Source: Natrinema sp. CBA1119 (GTDB taxonomy: Archaea; Halobacteriota; Halobacteria; Halobacteriales; Natrialbaceae). From it: 64,000 bases of DNA. Under the pieces are notes generated by a model. It did no database searches and had not been told where the DNA came from. It saw only the letters and a list, made by a program, of their open reading frames with translations. The stretch's first letter is position 1, and each line of letters opens with the position of its first letter. The DNA is taken from the NCBI RefSeq assembly GCF_002572525.1, contig NZ_PDBS01000008.1:465309-529308 (forward strand), read 5' to 3'. The translations under genes and the position numbers were made by a program. This document shows, piece by piece, positions 36,392-43,950 of the stretch.

Positions 36392-36585
36392 CCCCCGGCC
36401 ACTGTTCGTCTCATTGGCAGTCTGACTACCCGAAAACAGCGAATATCCGCGTTCTAGTACCTTTTCGAGACAGGAAGGTTTATGTGACACCTTCACATGC
36501 CCCGAGGTAGACGTACTTTGTTGAGGGCGTTTCATGAGATCCAGCCGGTCTGAACGCCGCACAAGTACAGGACACTAGCCGACCT

Positions 36586-36942
36586 ATGATGCCGACAACC
36601 CGAGACACGAATCAGCCGGAGGATGGCCGCCGCGATATCACCCCGACCCAGCTATTCACAGCCTTTTCACACGAACGCCGACAGCAGACCCTAGCATATC
36701 TGGCGCAGAAACCGGCCGCGATCGCACTCGGTGACCTTGCCGAGTACATCGCGATCAAAGAAGAACAGCCATCGTACGAGTGGTATGAGCGGATACTTAC
36801 CGATCTGGCTCACTGTCACCTCCCTCACTTGCAGGAGGCAGGACTAATCGAGTACGATGCGAAAAGGGAAATAGTAGAATTAGCGGTCAAACGGGGTATG
36901 GTAGCACCGTACCTGGAACTGGCCGGATACACTGATGTGTAG
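36586..36942 (+). CDS. DUF7344 winged-helix protein
   Basis: 118 residues. LFTAFSHERRQQTLAYLAQK, LGDLAEYIAIKEE and HCHLPHLQEAGLIEYDAKRE match the DUF7344 pattern and the paralogue at 25328. A presumed DNA-binding regulator. The preceding 36392-36585 is a promoter region with no gene. Confidence 0.8.
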   Translation: MMPTTRDTNQPEDGRRDITPTQLFTAFSHERRQQTLAYLAQKPAAIALGDLAEYIAIKEEQPSYEWYERILTDLAHCHLPHLQEAGLIEYDAKREIVELAVKRGMVAPYLELAGYTDV

Positions 36943-36996
36943 GTAGCTGGCCAACAGAAGCGGTCGTGGGTATAGAGAACGCGAAGATGATATCCG

Positions 36997-37101
36997 TCAC
37001 CAATCACCTCGAGCCGCCCGTTCGGGTTGGACGTCCATTCGATCCGCGTGGTATTCGACGAGTGCTTCGACGACGAGCAAGTCTTCTTGTGGGGTTCGCA
37101 T
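36997..37101 (-). pseudogene. 60-residue helical family, truncated copy D
   Basis: MRTPQEDLLVVEALVEYHAD then RMDVQPERAARGDW and stop. The first 92 nt are almost identical to copy B at 33575-33666, and the similarity extends about 35 bp upstream of the start. The C-terminal half is lost. Confidence 0.6.
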
Positions 37102-37145
37102 CGACGGGGTTGGGCTCGGCTTCGGATAAAAAGAGTCGGGCGAGG

Positions 37146-37673
37146 TTAGCTGAAACTACGGCCTGTCGAACGGCACTTGCCGCATAAGAGTTCCCCGTCG
37201 TCGTTTGTGAGGAACCGGTGACTGTTTTCAAAGAGTTCGCGTGCGCCACACCCCTCACACAGAACGACCAGTTCAGTAGAGGTAGTATCTTGCCTCGTGT
37301 GTTCGGGCGTGTTCCGTATCTCGTGGTGGAGGTGGAGATCGTCGAGTCCCGCGTCGGGGATATCGTCGATATCGGAGTAGATATGCTCGGACGGGTCAGG
37401 AACGACAGAAGCGGTCAACTGCTGTGTTAGTCGTTCGACTGAGTGGAGCCTGATTTCCGGCGTTGTAAGACTAGCGACCGAGGGGAGGTCTTTCAAGAAA
37501 TTGGCCTGCATTTCTGCAACTGGATTCGTCGTATCACTGGTTGCCATCATAGTGGCCAGCTCTAACCGATTATCCTTCATGTATCGCGGAAACTCAGGCA
37601 GAAAGTTGCCAACGCCAAACATGCCGTGACTATCAGCCGATTCGTCCTCGCCCTGGTCTTCGGATTTACTCAT
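37146..37673 (-). CDS. zinc-ribbon protein with helical N-terminus
   Basis: 175 residues from the ATG at 37673 (MSKSEDQGEDESADSHGMFG); ten further codons upstream are possible. A central helical region is followed by a C-terminal four-Cys ribbon (CEGCGARELFENSHRFLTND, CGKC). It lies between copies D and E of the 60-residue family, as if inserted within a duplicated block. Function unknown. Confidence 0.6.
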   Translation of the reverse strand: MSKSEDQGEDESADSHGMFGVGNFLPEFPRYMKDNRLELATMMATSDTTNPVAEMQANFLKDLPSVASLTTPEIRLHSVERLTQQLTASVVPDPSEHIYSDIDDIPDAGLDDLHLHHEIRNTPEHTRQDTTSTELVVLCEGCGARELFENSHRFLTNDDGELLCGKCRSTGRSFS

Positions 37674-37809
37674 ATCAATTACGATGGAGGACGAGGCCTT
37701 CAATTTGCCGGTCGTTTATACTCACTAAGAAGAATATTCCGAGGAAATAAGTTGGGAATGCAGTGAATGTCCGTATTTGATGTTTTAAAGGTAAGCTAGG
37801 AAACGCTAG

Positions 37810-37980
37810 TCAGGGTTGTCCCACCACATCATCGATCGTCAGCCCGCGCTCGGCGGCCAGATCACGCGCCCGTGTCCACGCTCGCCGCGCACGCTCGTGG
37901 TCGCGATCGCGCAACTCGTCGTGATACTCGACGAGCGCAGTGATGAGGAGAGTATCGTCCTCGAGTTGACACTCACGCAT
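37810..37980 (-). CDS. 60-residue helical family, intact copy E
   Basis: 56 residues (MRECQLEDDTLLITALVEYH, ELRDRDHERARRAWTRARDL, AAERGLTIDDVVGQP); a Met five codons earlier is possible. Close homologue of copy C at 33706. Function unknown. Confidence 0.6.
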   Translation of the reverse strand: MRECQLEDDTLLITALVEYHDELRDRDHERARRAWTRARDLAAERGLTIDDVVGQP

Positions 37981-38123
37981 TACAGTCCGGACCAACGACC
38001 GGCGGGATAACCGTACCGGCCGCTAGTCGTCTGTGAGCCACACGTCCAGTTCGATGCCGGTCGCATTACCTTTCACTTCAGTTGACAACCCTAAAGACAG
38101 TCACGTTTCTATACCAATATGGA

Positions 38124-38522
38124 ATGCCTATCCACACCGATTCCGACGCATGGGAAGAAGGGGAGGATATTGAATCTGTTGCCGCGAGCGCCCTCGAGTT
38201 TCTGGCAGCAAGTCCAGACTCGGCCTTTCGGATCCGCGAAATCGCAGACGAGGTGATTGGGACGGACTTCGAAACAATGGAATCGAACAGCCGCCTCCAC
38301 GACCAGTACGATGCGGGCGAGATTTCGGAGGGAGAATACCACGATCAGTGGGAGGATGGGATTCCATCAACCACATACCGAATCGACGAGACGTACCTTG
38401 AGCTCCGACTGCGGCGATTAGTCGAAGAAGAGCTTGTCGAAATTCGTGCCATCGACTGCTCGGAAAGTGATGTGCCAGACGATGAAGGGGTTGTCACATA
38501 CTATACGTACGCCCTCGAGTAA
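38124..38522 (+). CDS. winged-helix-like acidic protein
   Basis: 132 residues from the ATG at 38124 (MPIHTDSDAWEEGEDIESVA). Residues 20-50 (ALEFLAASPDSAFRIREIAD, EVIG) form an HTH-like unit, and the C-terminal LELRLRRLVEEELVEIRAI resembles the wing. Presumed regulator; no firm family. Confidence 0.6.
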   Translation: MPIHTDSDAWEEGEDIESVAASALEFLAASPDSAFRIREIADEVIGTDFETMESNSRLHDQYDAGEISEGEYHDQWEDGIPSTTYRIDETYLELRLRRLVEEELVEIRAIDCSESDVPDDEGVVTYYTYALE

Positions 38523-38536
38523 TCCCGTTCTCGCCT

Positions 38537-38821
38537 CTATTCTTCGCTGTCCTCGAGCCATTCCTCCAGCTCGCCGAGTGCCCCATCCGCGACGACCAGG
38601 TACTCATACTCCGCAGGGTTGAATCGATACTCGCTCTCCCGGCGCAACGTCACGTAGAAATGCGACTCGTCGATCGAGACATCGGTTTCCGTCACCGGCG
38701 AGTACTCGCTTCTGCCGTGATTCGTCGTTCGACAGGAGACGGTCGAGACCTGCCAGCCGTCGTCGCGATCGGGCGGCGAGCGACCGCGAAAGCGTTGGGT
38801 TCTGGACTGTGTGTCGGGCAT
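38537..38821 (-). CDS. hypothetical element protein
   Basis: 94 residues from the ATG at 38821, the start shared in context with the gene at 39175. DDGWQVSTVSCRTTNHGRSE and SHFYVTLRRESEYRFNPAEY look like a small beta-rich domain. Very acidic end (EEWLEDSEE). No family recognised. Confidence 0.6.
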   Translation of the reverse strand: MPDTQSRTQRFRGRSPPDRDDGWQVSTVSCRTTNHGRSEYSPVTETDVSIDESHFYVTLRRESEYRFNPAEYEYLVVADGALGELEEWLEDSEE

Positions 38822-38979
38822 ACGCACAGTCGGGGCTCGAAAGGCGTAGTTCCATCGCCGAAAGCGGGCGGGGACCGTGGTTGCGCCGTCTCCCTGTTTG
38901 GCCGACCGTCCGGCCATGCGGAATGTTCATGTCCCGTGGGATATCGGTTTGGGTGAAACTCAGTGGGTGCGAGAGATAC
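38815..38979 (-). repeat. repeated leader, copy 1
   Basis: 44 nt (38815-38858) covering the start codon are identical to 39169-39212, and the rest of the leader is alignable to copy 2 with small gaps. It contains GC-rich inverted stretches (ggccgaccgtccggcc). Confidence 0.65.
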
Positions 38980-39175
38980 TTACTCGCTCTCTCGGTACTC
39001 GTCTCGCAGTTCCACGACGGCGTTCACGAGCGAATCGTAGGTGATTTGGACGCCGTCTTCCCCCCGCACGGATAGATTCGCTCGAAACGACGACGTTCTC
39101 GCCGTGTTTGTAGAACTCAGTTCCCTCGGTGGTATCCAGTAACTCGAGGTCACCAGGGTCGGGGATCTCGGGCAT
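38980..39175 (-). pseudogene. hypothetical element protein with homopolymer frameshift
   Basis: Starts MPEIPDPGDLELLDTTEGTE at 39175. A run of six C on the plus strand (39060-39065) shifts the frame. Removing one base restores SSESIRAGEDGVQITYDSLV then NAVVELRDEYRESE and a stop at 38980. Probably a functional gene with either a real slip or an assembly error. Confidence 0.55.
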
Positions 39176-39344
39176 ACGCACAGTCGGGGCTCGAAAGGCG
39201 TAGTTCCATCGCACGAAAGGGGGTGAATGCGAGTACCGTGGTGTCCCTGGAGTCCCCTTTTCGGCCGGTCGCCACGGCCGGCCATGTGGGGTGTCCACGT
39301 CCCTCGAGATATCCGTTTGGGCATGACTCAGTGGGTGAGAGTGG
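39169..39344 (-). repeat. repeated leader, copy 2
   Basis: Second copy of the leader at 38815-38979. The far end also matches (atatc-gtttggg...actcagtgggtg). Includes the palindromic ggccggtcgccacggccggcc. Confidence 0.65.
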
Positions 39345-39722
39345 CTATTCCTCGTCCGAAACGCCCTCCCGAAACTGCTCGAGCGTCAGTGGCCCGTCGA
39401 TCGCCGCGTTCCGGTCGGCCAGCATGAGCGGGCCGCCCTCAAGGAACTGTCGCGCAGCGCCGAACGCGTTCCACCGACGCGCGCCTTTCGGGAGGACCCG
39501 ATAGCCCTCGCCATCGGCTTCGACGAACAGATCCCACCCCGACGGAGTTTTGATGCAGGTGAGTCGGACCTCCGTTTCGGGATGTACCCAGTCGGTCCGG
39601 TTGTAGGCCCGATAGGAGAGTCGCCAGCCGTCGGGTGCGCTCGCGTCGAACGCAGGAACGCGCTCATAGAGGCGGCCGAACCAGCCCTCGTAGGACGGCC
39701 CATACTCGAGTGTCGTGCTCAT
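39345..39722 (-). CDS. hypothetical element protein
   Basis: 125 residues, Trp- and Tyr-rich (YEGWFGRLYERVPAF, DGWRLSYRAYNRTDWVHPET), ending in an acidic tail. A compact alpha/beta domain is likely. No family recognised. First of the minus-strand genes preceding the repeated leaders. Confidence 0.6.
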   Translation of the reverse strand: MSTTLEYGPSYEGWFGRLYERVPAFDASAPDGWRLSYRAYNRTDWVHPETEVRLTCIKTPSGWDLFVEADGEGYRVLPKGARRWNAFGAARQFLEGGPLMLADRNAAIDGPLTLEQFREGVSDEE

Positions 39723-39767
39723 ACCAGAACGGTCTCTTTCAACTAGGAAAACAGTACCGCCGACAGG

Positions 39768-40130
39768 CTACTCGTCGCCACTAAATCCGACGTTCTCGCG
39801 CCACCACTGTTCGAATGCATCGGTGTCAACGCGCTCTGTGAGAACGTCCTGTGCCGCAACCACACCGGCCGGCGGGTCGGAATAGGCGTATCCCCAGTGA
39901 CCGTCCGCGAGTTCGATTCGGTGCCAGCCCGTCTCGTCGGCCACCTGATTGTACACCTCGAGTTCGACCTGTGGAAACGGCAACGGGCCGCGTTTTCGAA
40001 CGAACGCGGTTTCGATCGTCGGGTGAGCGCCCCGAAGGTCATCGATCCAGTTGGGTTGGGCGTCGGCGGCGGTTGCGTCGGGATAGCGTTCCTCGAGCCG
40101 AGTCATGAGACCGGGGAGATCGGTCGGCAT
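39768..40130 (-). CDS. hypothetical element protein
   Basis: 120 residues from the ATG at 40130; the upstream open frame is rejected as it crosses the divergent promoter. MTRLEERYPDATAADAQPNW and VYNQVADETGWHRIELADGH show a small domain resembling the neighbour at 39345 in composition. Function unknown. Confidence 0.65.
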   Translation of the reverse strand: MPTDLPGLMTRLEERYPDATAADAQPNWIDDLRGAHPTIETAFVRKRGPLPFPQVELEVYNQVADETGWHRIELADGHWGYAYSDPPAGVVAAQDVLTERVDTDAFEQWWRENVGFSGDE

Positions 40131-40230
40131 ATCTCGTCGTGTGCACGCCGTCAGTATAGCTGTTATGTCCACAGTGGCGATTCGCTCGGTTTCGCTAGTC
40201 TCGAGTGTTCTACGAGCCCGCCTGTCGGGA

Positions 40231-40268
40231 TAACACTTATACATATAATTCACATATCCTATAAACAG
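40231..40268. promoter_or_regulatory. divergent AT-rich promoter region
   Basis: taacacttatacatataa...cctataaac between two divergent gene trains, with TATA-like strings usable in both directions. Confidence 0.4.
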
Positions 40269-40317
40269 GATTCCGGCCTTTCGAACACACGATCCCGCCG
40301 GAATCGGAGTTTGAGAC

Positions 40318-40605
40318 ATGAGCCAAACGCAACAGCCGACGACCACGCAGCCGGCACTCGGGACCGATCCGTTCGCCGACGTTCGCGACGGCCAGCAAGT
40401 CCTCAAATGCGAGGATTCCGAGACAGGCTGGCAGTGGTTTTACACGCGCGACGGGGGCACAGTACTGAAATTCCACGAGCGGGACGGGTACGAACCCGAA
40501 GCGACTGCCGAACGCGTCGTCGCCGCGACGGTCGCGCTGGCCGATGTGACGACGCACTCCGTATCGGCCGTGTATCTCGAGGTCTACGCGGGTGAGCGTG
40601 TATGA
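40318..40605 (+). CDS. hypothetical element protein (first gene of plus operon)
   Basis: 95 residues. A Thr/Gln-rich N-terminus is followed by a domain with GWQWFYTRDGGTVLKFHERD and an AERVVAATVALADVTTHSVS helix. It overlaps the next gene by 4 nt (ATGA) and starts an eight-gene plus-strand train to 43296. Unrecognised. Confidence 0.65.
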   Translation: MSQTQQPTTTQPALGTDPFADVRDGQQVLKCEDSETGWQWFYTRDGGTVLKFHERDGYEPEATAERVVAATVALADVTTHSVSAVYLEVYAGERV

Positions 40606-40922
40606 GTAGCGAGCACGCTATCGAACAGAACGCCGGGCGCTGCGATCTCTGTGGGTCGCCGATCGACATGTCGTCGGGCGACCGACTCGTCATGCAAGAG
40701 TTCGGGATCCAAGACGAGAGTTGCCTTCCCGACGACCACGACTTTGCCGACCAGGACGCGGCCGACGCGGTCGCGGACGCACTCGAGGCCGTCGGCGACG
40801 ACGGCGCGGATTACGAGCTGGCGAACGTGATTCGCGAGGACCTCGAGATTCGCGTGCATGGCGATTGTCTCGACGAGACGAACTTCGGACTGCTCGAGAC
40901 CGAGGTGCCGGCCGATGAGTAA
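40602..40922 (+). CDS. zinc-knuckle element protein
   Basis: 106 residues. CDLCGSPIDM forms one knuckle; Cys and His later (QDESCLPDDHDF, VHGDCLDE) could complete a site. A helical middle (ADAVADALEAVG) follows. Overlaps both neighbours. Unrecognised. Confidence 0.65.
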   Translation: MSSEHAIEQNAGRCDLCGSPIDMSSGDRLVMQEFGIQDESCLPDDHDFADQDAADAVADALEAVGDDGADYELANVIREDLEIRVHGDCLDETNFGLLETEVPADE

Positions 40923-41253
40923 CGAACGCCGCGCGCACTGTGCCGAGTGTGGCGAGTATCACGCGGCCGACGGCGAGACGGCGGGCGTCTCCGGCGGGCG
41001 ATTCCTCTGTATCGACTGTACCGGCGAGCCCGTCGTATTTGTCGGAGAGTGTCTCGACTGCGAGTGGTCATACCGCAAGTCCGGCCGCTCGTCGAATCGC
41101 TACTCGGTGAAACAGCGCGTCCAACAGGAAAAGAACAGCCACGAAACGAGACTCGAGACCTTCGAAGACGAGAGTCACGAGACCGTGTGGCGGGCGGTCG
41201 AACCGAACGCCGCCGAACGCGAGAATCCGGTGCTCCCCGGTGAGTCGGTATGA
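40915..41253 (+). CDS. zinc-ribbon element protein
   Basis: 112 residues from the ATG at 40915, overlapping the previous stop by 8 nt. CAECGEYHAADGE...CIDCTGE and CLDCEWS give two knuckles; a basic helical segment (KSGRSSNRYSVKQRVQQEKN) may contact nucleic acid. Unrecognised. Confidence 0.65.
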   Translation: MSNERRAHCAECGEYHAADGETAGVSGGRFLCIDCTGEPVVFVGECLDCEWSYRKSGRSSNRYSVKQRVQQEKNSHETRLETFEDESHETVWRAVEPNAAERENPVLPGESV

Positions 41254-41471
41254 GCGACGATCGTCGTTGTACCCGCTGTGGGAAATCCGTCGACGACCTA
41301 CCGTATGAGTTCTGGCTGTTCCACACCTGTCGCCACTGCGCGCTCGAGGGCGACGGTCGCTTTCGGGACACTGGCACCTACCGGAAGTGGCGGTACTTCC
41401 CGCGCTGGCATATGACTCGGCACCCAGAGCTACCGGAGCATGTTCGTGCCCGGCACGAGGTGACAGCATGA
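41250..41471 (+). CDS. small zinc-ribbon protein
   Basis: 73 residues: CTRCGKSVDDLPYEFWLFHT then CRHC, one complete ribbon, followed by an aromatic, basic tail (YRKWRYFPRWHMTRHPELPE). The RKWRYFPRWH tail recurs in part in the gene at 46022 (YRRWH), suggesting related small proteins. Overlaps both neighbours by 4 nt. Confidence 0.65.
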   Translation: MSDDRRCTRCGKSVDDLPYEFWLFHTCRHCALEGDGRFRDTGTYRKWRYFPRWHMTRHPELPEHVRARHEVTA

Positions 41472-41857
41472 GTGACCCACCGGCCGGCCCGTTCCATTAC
41501 ACCGGACCGGAAGGCTTCGAGGCATGGGGCTTTCGCTTCCCGTCGGGCTTTCTCGTCCTCGAGTGGATTCCCGAAAGCGTCCCCGAAGAGGAGAGTACGA
41601 TCTACAACGGCCACCAGTCGATCTACCACTCGTTCGGGGATTTCCGGGCGACGTGCACGGGAGACATGGAGTGGGGGCGAACGCCGCTCGAGGACGGCCA
41701 CCTCGAGATCTCCGACCGACAGCGCGAACGCTTCGAGCGGGTTCGCGACGAGTGTACCAACGACGAACTGCCGGTGCCGACCGACGACCAAATCATGAAG
41801 AGCCTGATCGACACGTGGGATGCAGTCAGTGACGGGCACTATTCGGGTGATTCGTAG
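41468..41857 (+). CDS. hypothetical element protein
   Basis: 129 residues from the ATG at 41468. GPEGFEAWGFRFPSGFLVLE and YNGHQSIYHSFGDFRATCTG suggest a beta-rich N-terminal half; acidic helices follow (RERFERVRDECTNDEL). Unrecognised. Confidence 0.6.
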   Translation: MSDPPAGPFHYTGPEGFEAWGFRFPSGFLVLEWIPESVPEEESTIYNGHQSIYHSFGDFRATCTGDMEWGRTPLEDGHLEISDRQRERFERVRDECTNDELPVPTDDQIMKSLIDTWDAVSDGHYSGDS

Positions 41858-41859
41858 CT

Positions 41860-42105
41860 ATGTCCATCCTGAAACGCTTCGGAATCGACACCGACCGCCC
41901 GTCGCCGGCCGGGCTGTTCGTCCTGGTATCGGTCGCCGCGTTCCTCGTCTGGTTTACGTCACCCGCGCCGGCAACGGTGCCAGCGGACCACAGGTACTAC
42001 GACATGTACGCGTCGATGTATCCGATGCTTCCCGTGATGGGGTTCGGAACGCTGTTCATCGGATTGCTGTTGGATCTGACGCCAGCGTTCGGAGGTGCCG
42101 AGTAA
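41860..42105 (+). CDS. two-span membrane protein
   Basis: 81 residues with two membrane helices (AGLFVLVSVAAFLVWFTSP and MLPVMGFGTLFIGLLLDLT). Sits inside the plus operon, 2 nt after the previous stop. Unrecognised. Confidence 0.65.
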   Translation: MSILKRFGIDTDRPSPAGLFVLVSVAAFLVWFTSPAPATVPADHRYYDMYASMYPMLPVMGFGTLFIGLLLDLTPAFGGAE

Positions 42106-42106
42106 G

Positions 42107-42310
42107 ATGTCCACCCAACACAAAACCACAACCCGCCGCGACCGCGAGACGACCGCGGGGATGGAACGGGTGACGTTCCGCGAGACCGAGTCCCAACTCG
42201 AGCGCGTCGATGCCCTGGTCGAACGCGGCGAGTACGCGAATCGAAGCGAGGCGATCCGTGAAGCGATTGGGCAGCTCGTCGCGAGTGAGACGGGGCGTGA
42301 TTCGGAATGA
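42107..42310 (+). CDS. ribbon-helix-helix (CopG-type) regulator
   Basis: 67 residues from the ATG at 42107. ERVTFRETESQLERVDALVE, RGEYANRSEAIREAIGQLV is the classic RHH pattern: a DNA-contacting strand, two helices and a turn with the Asn-Arg-Ser-Glu cap. Probably an operon autoregulator or plasmid copy-number type repressor. Overlaps the next gene by 4 nt. Confidence 0.85.
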   Translation: MSTQHKTTTRRDRETTAGMERVTFRETESQLERVDALVERGEYANRSEAIREAIGQLVASETGRDSE

Positions 42311-43296
42311 GCAGTGAACCCAAACCCATCCGTCGCGTCGAAGACGTACCGGGCGGCGTCCGCGTCGTCACGAGGAATCTGAGCGACCTATACGACTACC
42401 GGTCGGCCACTGTCCTCGAGCGCGAGTACCCGGGACTGTTCGTGACGTGTGTCCCGGGGAAAGGCGGTCCCGAACGGGTTCGAATCGCCAGCGCCGAACG
42501 CTACGGCGACGGGTCCGAGTGGCAGATTCACGGCGCGAACGGCATCTACGCAGAGGTGTCGATCGACGAGCGCGAACTGTCCGACGCCGAACGTGCCTAC
42601 TGCGAGGAACACCCGCTGTATCAGGACACCGAGTCGGTCGTCGAGTTTTCGATGCCCCACCCGGAAGAGATTCGGGCGGCGATCGCCGATCAGGACCTCA
42701 AGCGCGTGCACTGTCTCGGCGCGGTGATCGAAGACGCCGACCGCCGCCACGACGTACTCACCGAGATACAGGAGCGGATCGAACGCGAGCGCGTGCTGGC
42801 GAATCAGTTACACCCACGCGAGGGGATACTGACCGACGTGCCCCCGGAGTGGGACCCGGAAACCGACCACAACGACGGGAAGACGCGTGAGCACCTGTAC
42901 GACATGGCCGGGATGCGGAAAGACGCACACCTACAGGACTTCGAGCCCGTCGCCGGCTTCGAGTACTGGAGCTTCTGGTACGCGCGCTCCCGTGTGCTCG
43001 AGTTCCACGAGCACGACCTCGAGCCGTGGGACGTGTGTGGCCTCGGCGTCGTCGGGCGCGACGGGTGGACCTACTGTCGAGAGTGTGGTGCGGTCGCTCC
43101 CGACGAGACGTTCTTGCACGTCGACCTTGAGCGCCGGGACGTGACGCGGCGCGTGTGTGACCGGTGTGCCGATCTGAACGCTGGTTCCGACCACTGCAAG
43201 ACCTACACCGAGGCGAACGTCGACGCCGCTCGAGACGATCGGGCACAGCGCGAGGGCGGCCAGCGGAATCTGGCCGGCGAGTACGGATGCGAGTAA
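42307..43296 (+). CDS. large zinc-containing element protein
   Basis: 329 residues. An N-terminal RRVEDVPGGVRVVTRNLSDL region is followed by a helical middle (EIRAAIADQDLKRVHCLGAV, HDVLTEIQERIERERVLANQ). A C-terminal ribbon carries CRECGAVAPDETFLHVDLER then CDRC. The WTYCRECGAVAPDE segment resembles zinc ribbons of nucleases and DNA-binding proteins, but no catalytic motif is evident. Last gene of the plus operon. Confidence 0.65.
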   Translation: MSSEPKPIRRVEDVPGGVRVVTRNLSDLYDYRSATVLEREYPGLFVTCVPGKGGPERVRIASAERYGDGSEWQIHGANGIYAEVSIDERELSDAERAYCEEHPLYQDTESVVEFSMPHPEEIRAAIADQDLKRVHCLGAVIEDADRRHDVLTEIQERIERERVLANQLHPREGILTDVPPEWDPETDHNDGKTREHLYDMAGMRKDAHLQDFEPVAGFEYWSFWYARSRVLEFHEHDLEPWDVCGLGVVGRDGWTYCRECGAVAPDETFLHVDLERRDVTRRVCDRCADLNAGSDHCKTYTEANVDAARDDRAQREGGQRNLAGEYGCE

Positions 43297-43309
43297 CGTC
43301 TTTTCGGGT

Positions 43310-43486
43310 TCAGCTCGCTGCGCTGAAGGCACCGATAAACAGGGCGGCGAATACCCCGATCGTGAACAGTGCTACGAATGGCCCTGCAATAGCCGTCGCA
43401 TTTCCTCCTGCGAACGTGATTAGTGTCGCCGCTGCCACAAACAGTGCTAATAGGACTCCAAGCCCCTCTACTGCTACATTCCCCAT
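43310..43486 (-). CDS. 58-residue two-span membrane protein
   Basis: Starts MGNVAVEGLGVLLALFVAAA, with a second helix IAGPFVALFTIGVFAALFIG. Clean start and stop, convergent to the plus operon. Typical of tiny membrane proteins in haloarchaeal mobile elements. Confidence 0.55.
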   Translation of the reverse strand: MGNVAVEGLGVLLALFVAAATLITFAGGNATAIAGPFVALFTIGVFAALFIGAFSAAS

Positions 43487-43536
43487 ACCAGAACATTCAC
43501 GTAAAATTATTTAAACCTAGGGTTGGGGTTTGAGAG

Positions 43537-43950
43537 TTAGTGCGACTCTCGGCGTTTCTCCGCGAGACGTTCGGGTATCTCGTCGAGGTTGTCGAGCACG
43601 ATCTCGAGAGCTACGTCGTGAATCTCTCGGAGTTCGTCGTCGAAAATGTCCATTTTCCGTAGTTCGGGGACGACAGTCGTGTCCACCTCAAGGTCGAACT
43701 GTTTCCACGTCTCCTCCCGAGCGTACAGCGGACTCTGTTTGACCTCGCTGTATGGGAAAGCCGGACCCGTCTCGGTAGGATCCCGCGGTTCGTCCTTGGT
43801 CTCGTCGTCGCCTGGATCCGTCGCCGGCTCAGGTTCCGGCTCGGGCTCCGGTTCGGGTTCGGGCGTTCGATCAGGCACAGCGGTTTCCTCATCCGAATCC
43901 GATTCCTCGTCGGCGTCCGGGGCCGGGTCGCCAAGGTCGAAGTCCGTCAT
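43537..43950 (-). CDS. Pro-Glu-rich partner of ParA
   Basis: 137 residues from the ATG at 43950, overlapping the parA stop by 4 nt. A disordered acidic region contains a PEPEPEPEPEP run. A helical C-terminal domain follows (DTTVVPELRKMDIFDDELRE, DVALEIVLDNLDEIPERLAE). Position directly after parA suggests a ParB-like adaptor or centromere binder, but no ParB motif is present, so this is inference. Confidence 0.65.
   Translation of the reverse strand: MTDFDLGDPAPDADEESDSDEETAVPDRTPEPEPEPEPEPEPATDPGDDETKDEPRDPTETGPAFPYSEVKQSPLYAREETWKQFDLEVDTTVVPELRKMDIFDDELREIHDVALEIVLDNLDEIPERLAEKRRESH

Noticed and set aside
43830..43862. Simple-sequence repeat as a regulatory element
   Set aside because: It codes the Pro-Glu run of the ParA partner and is explained by the protein.
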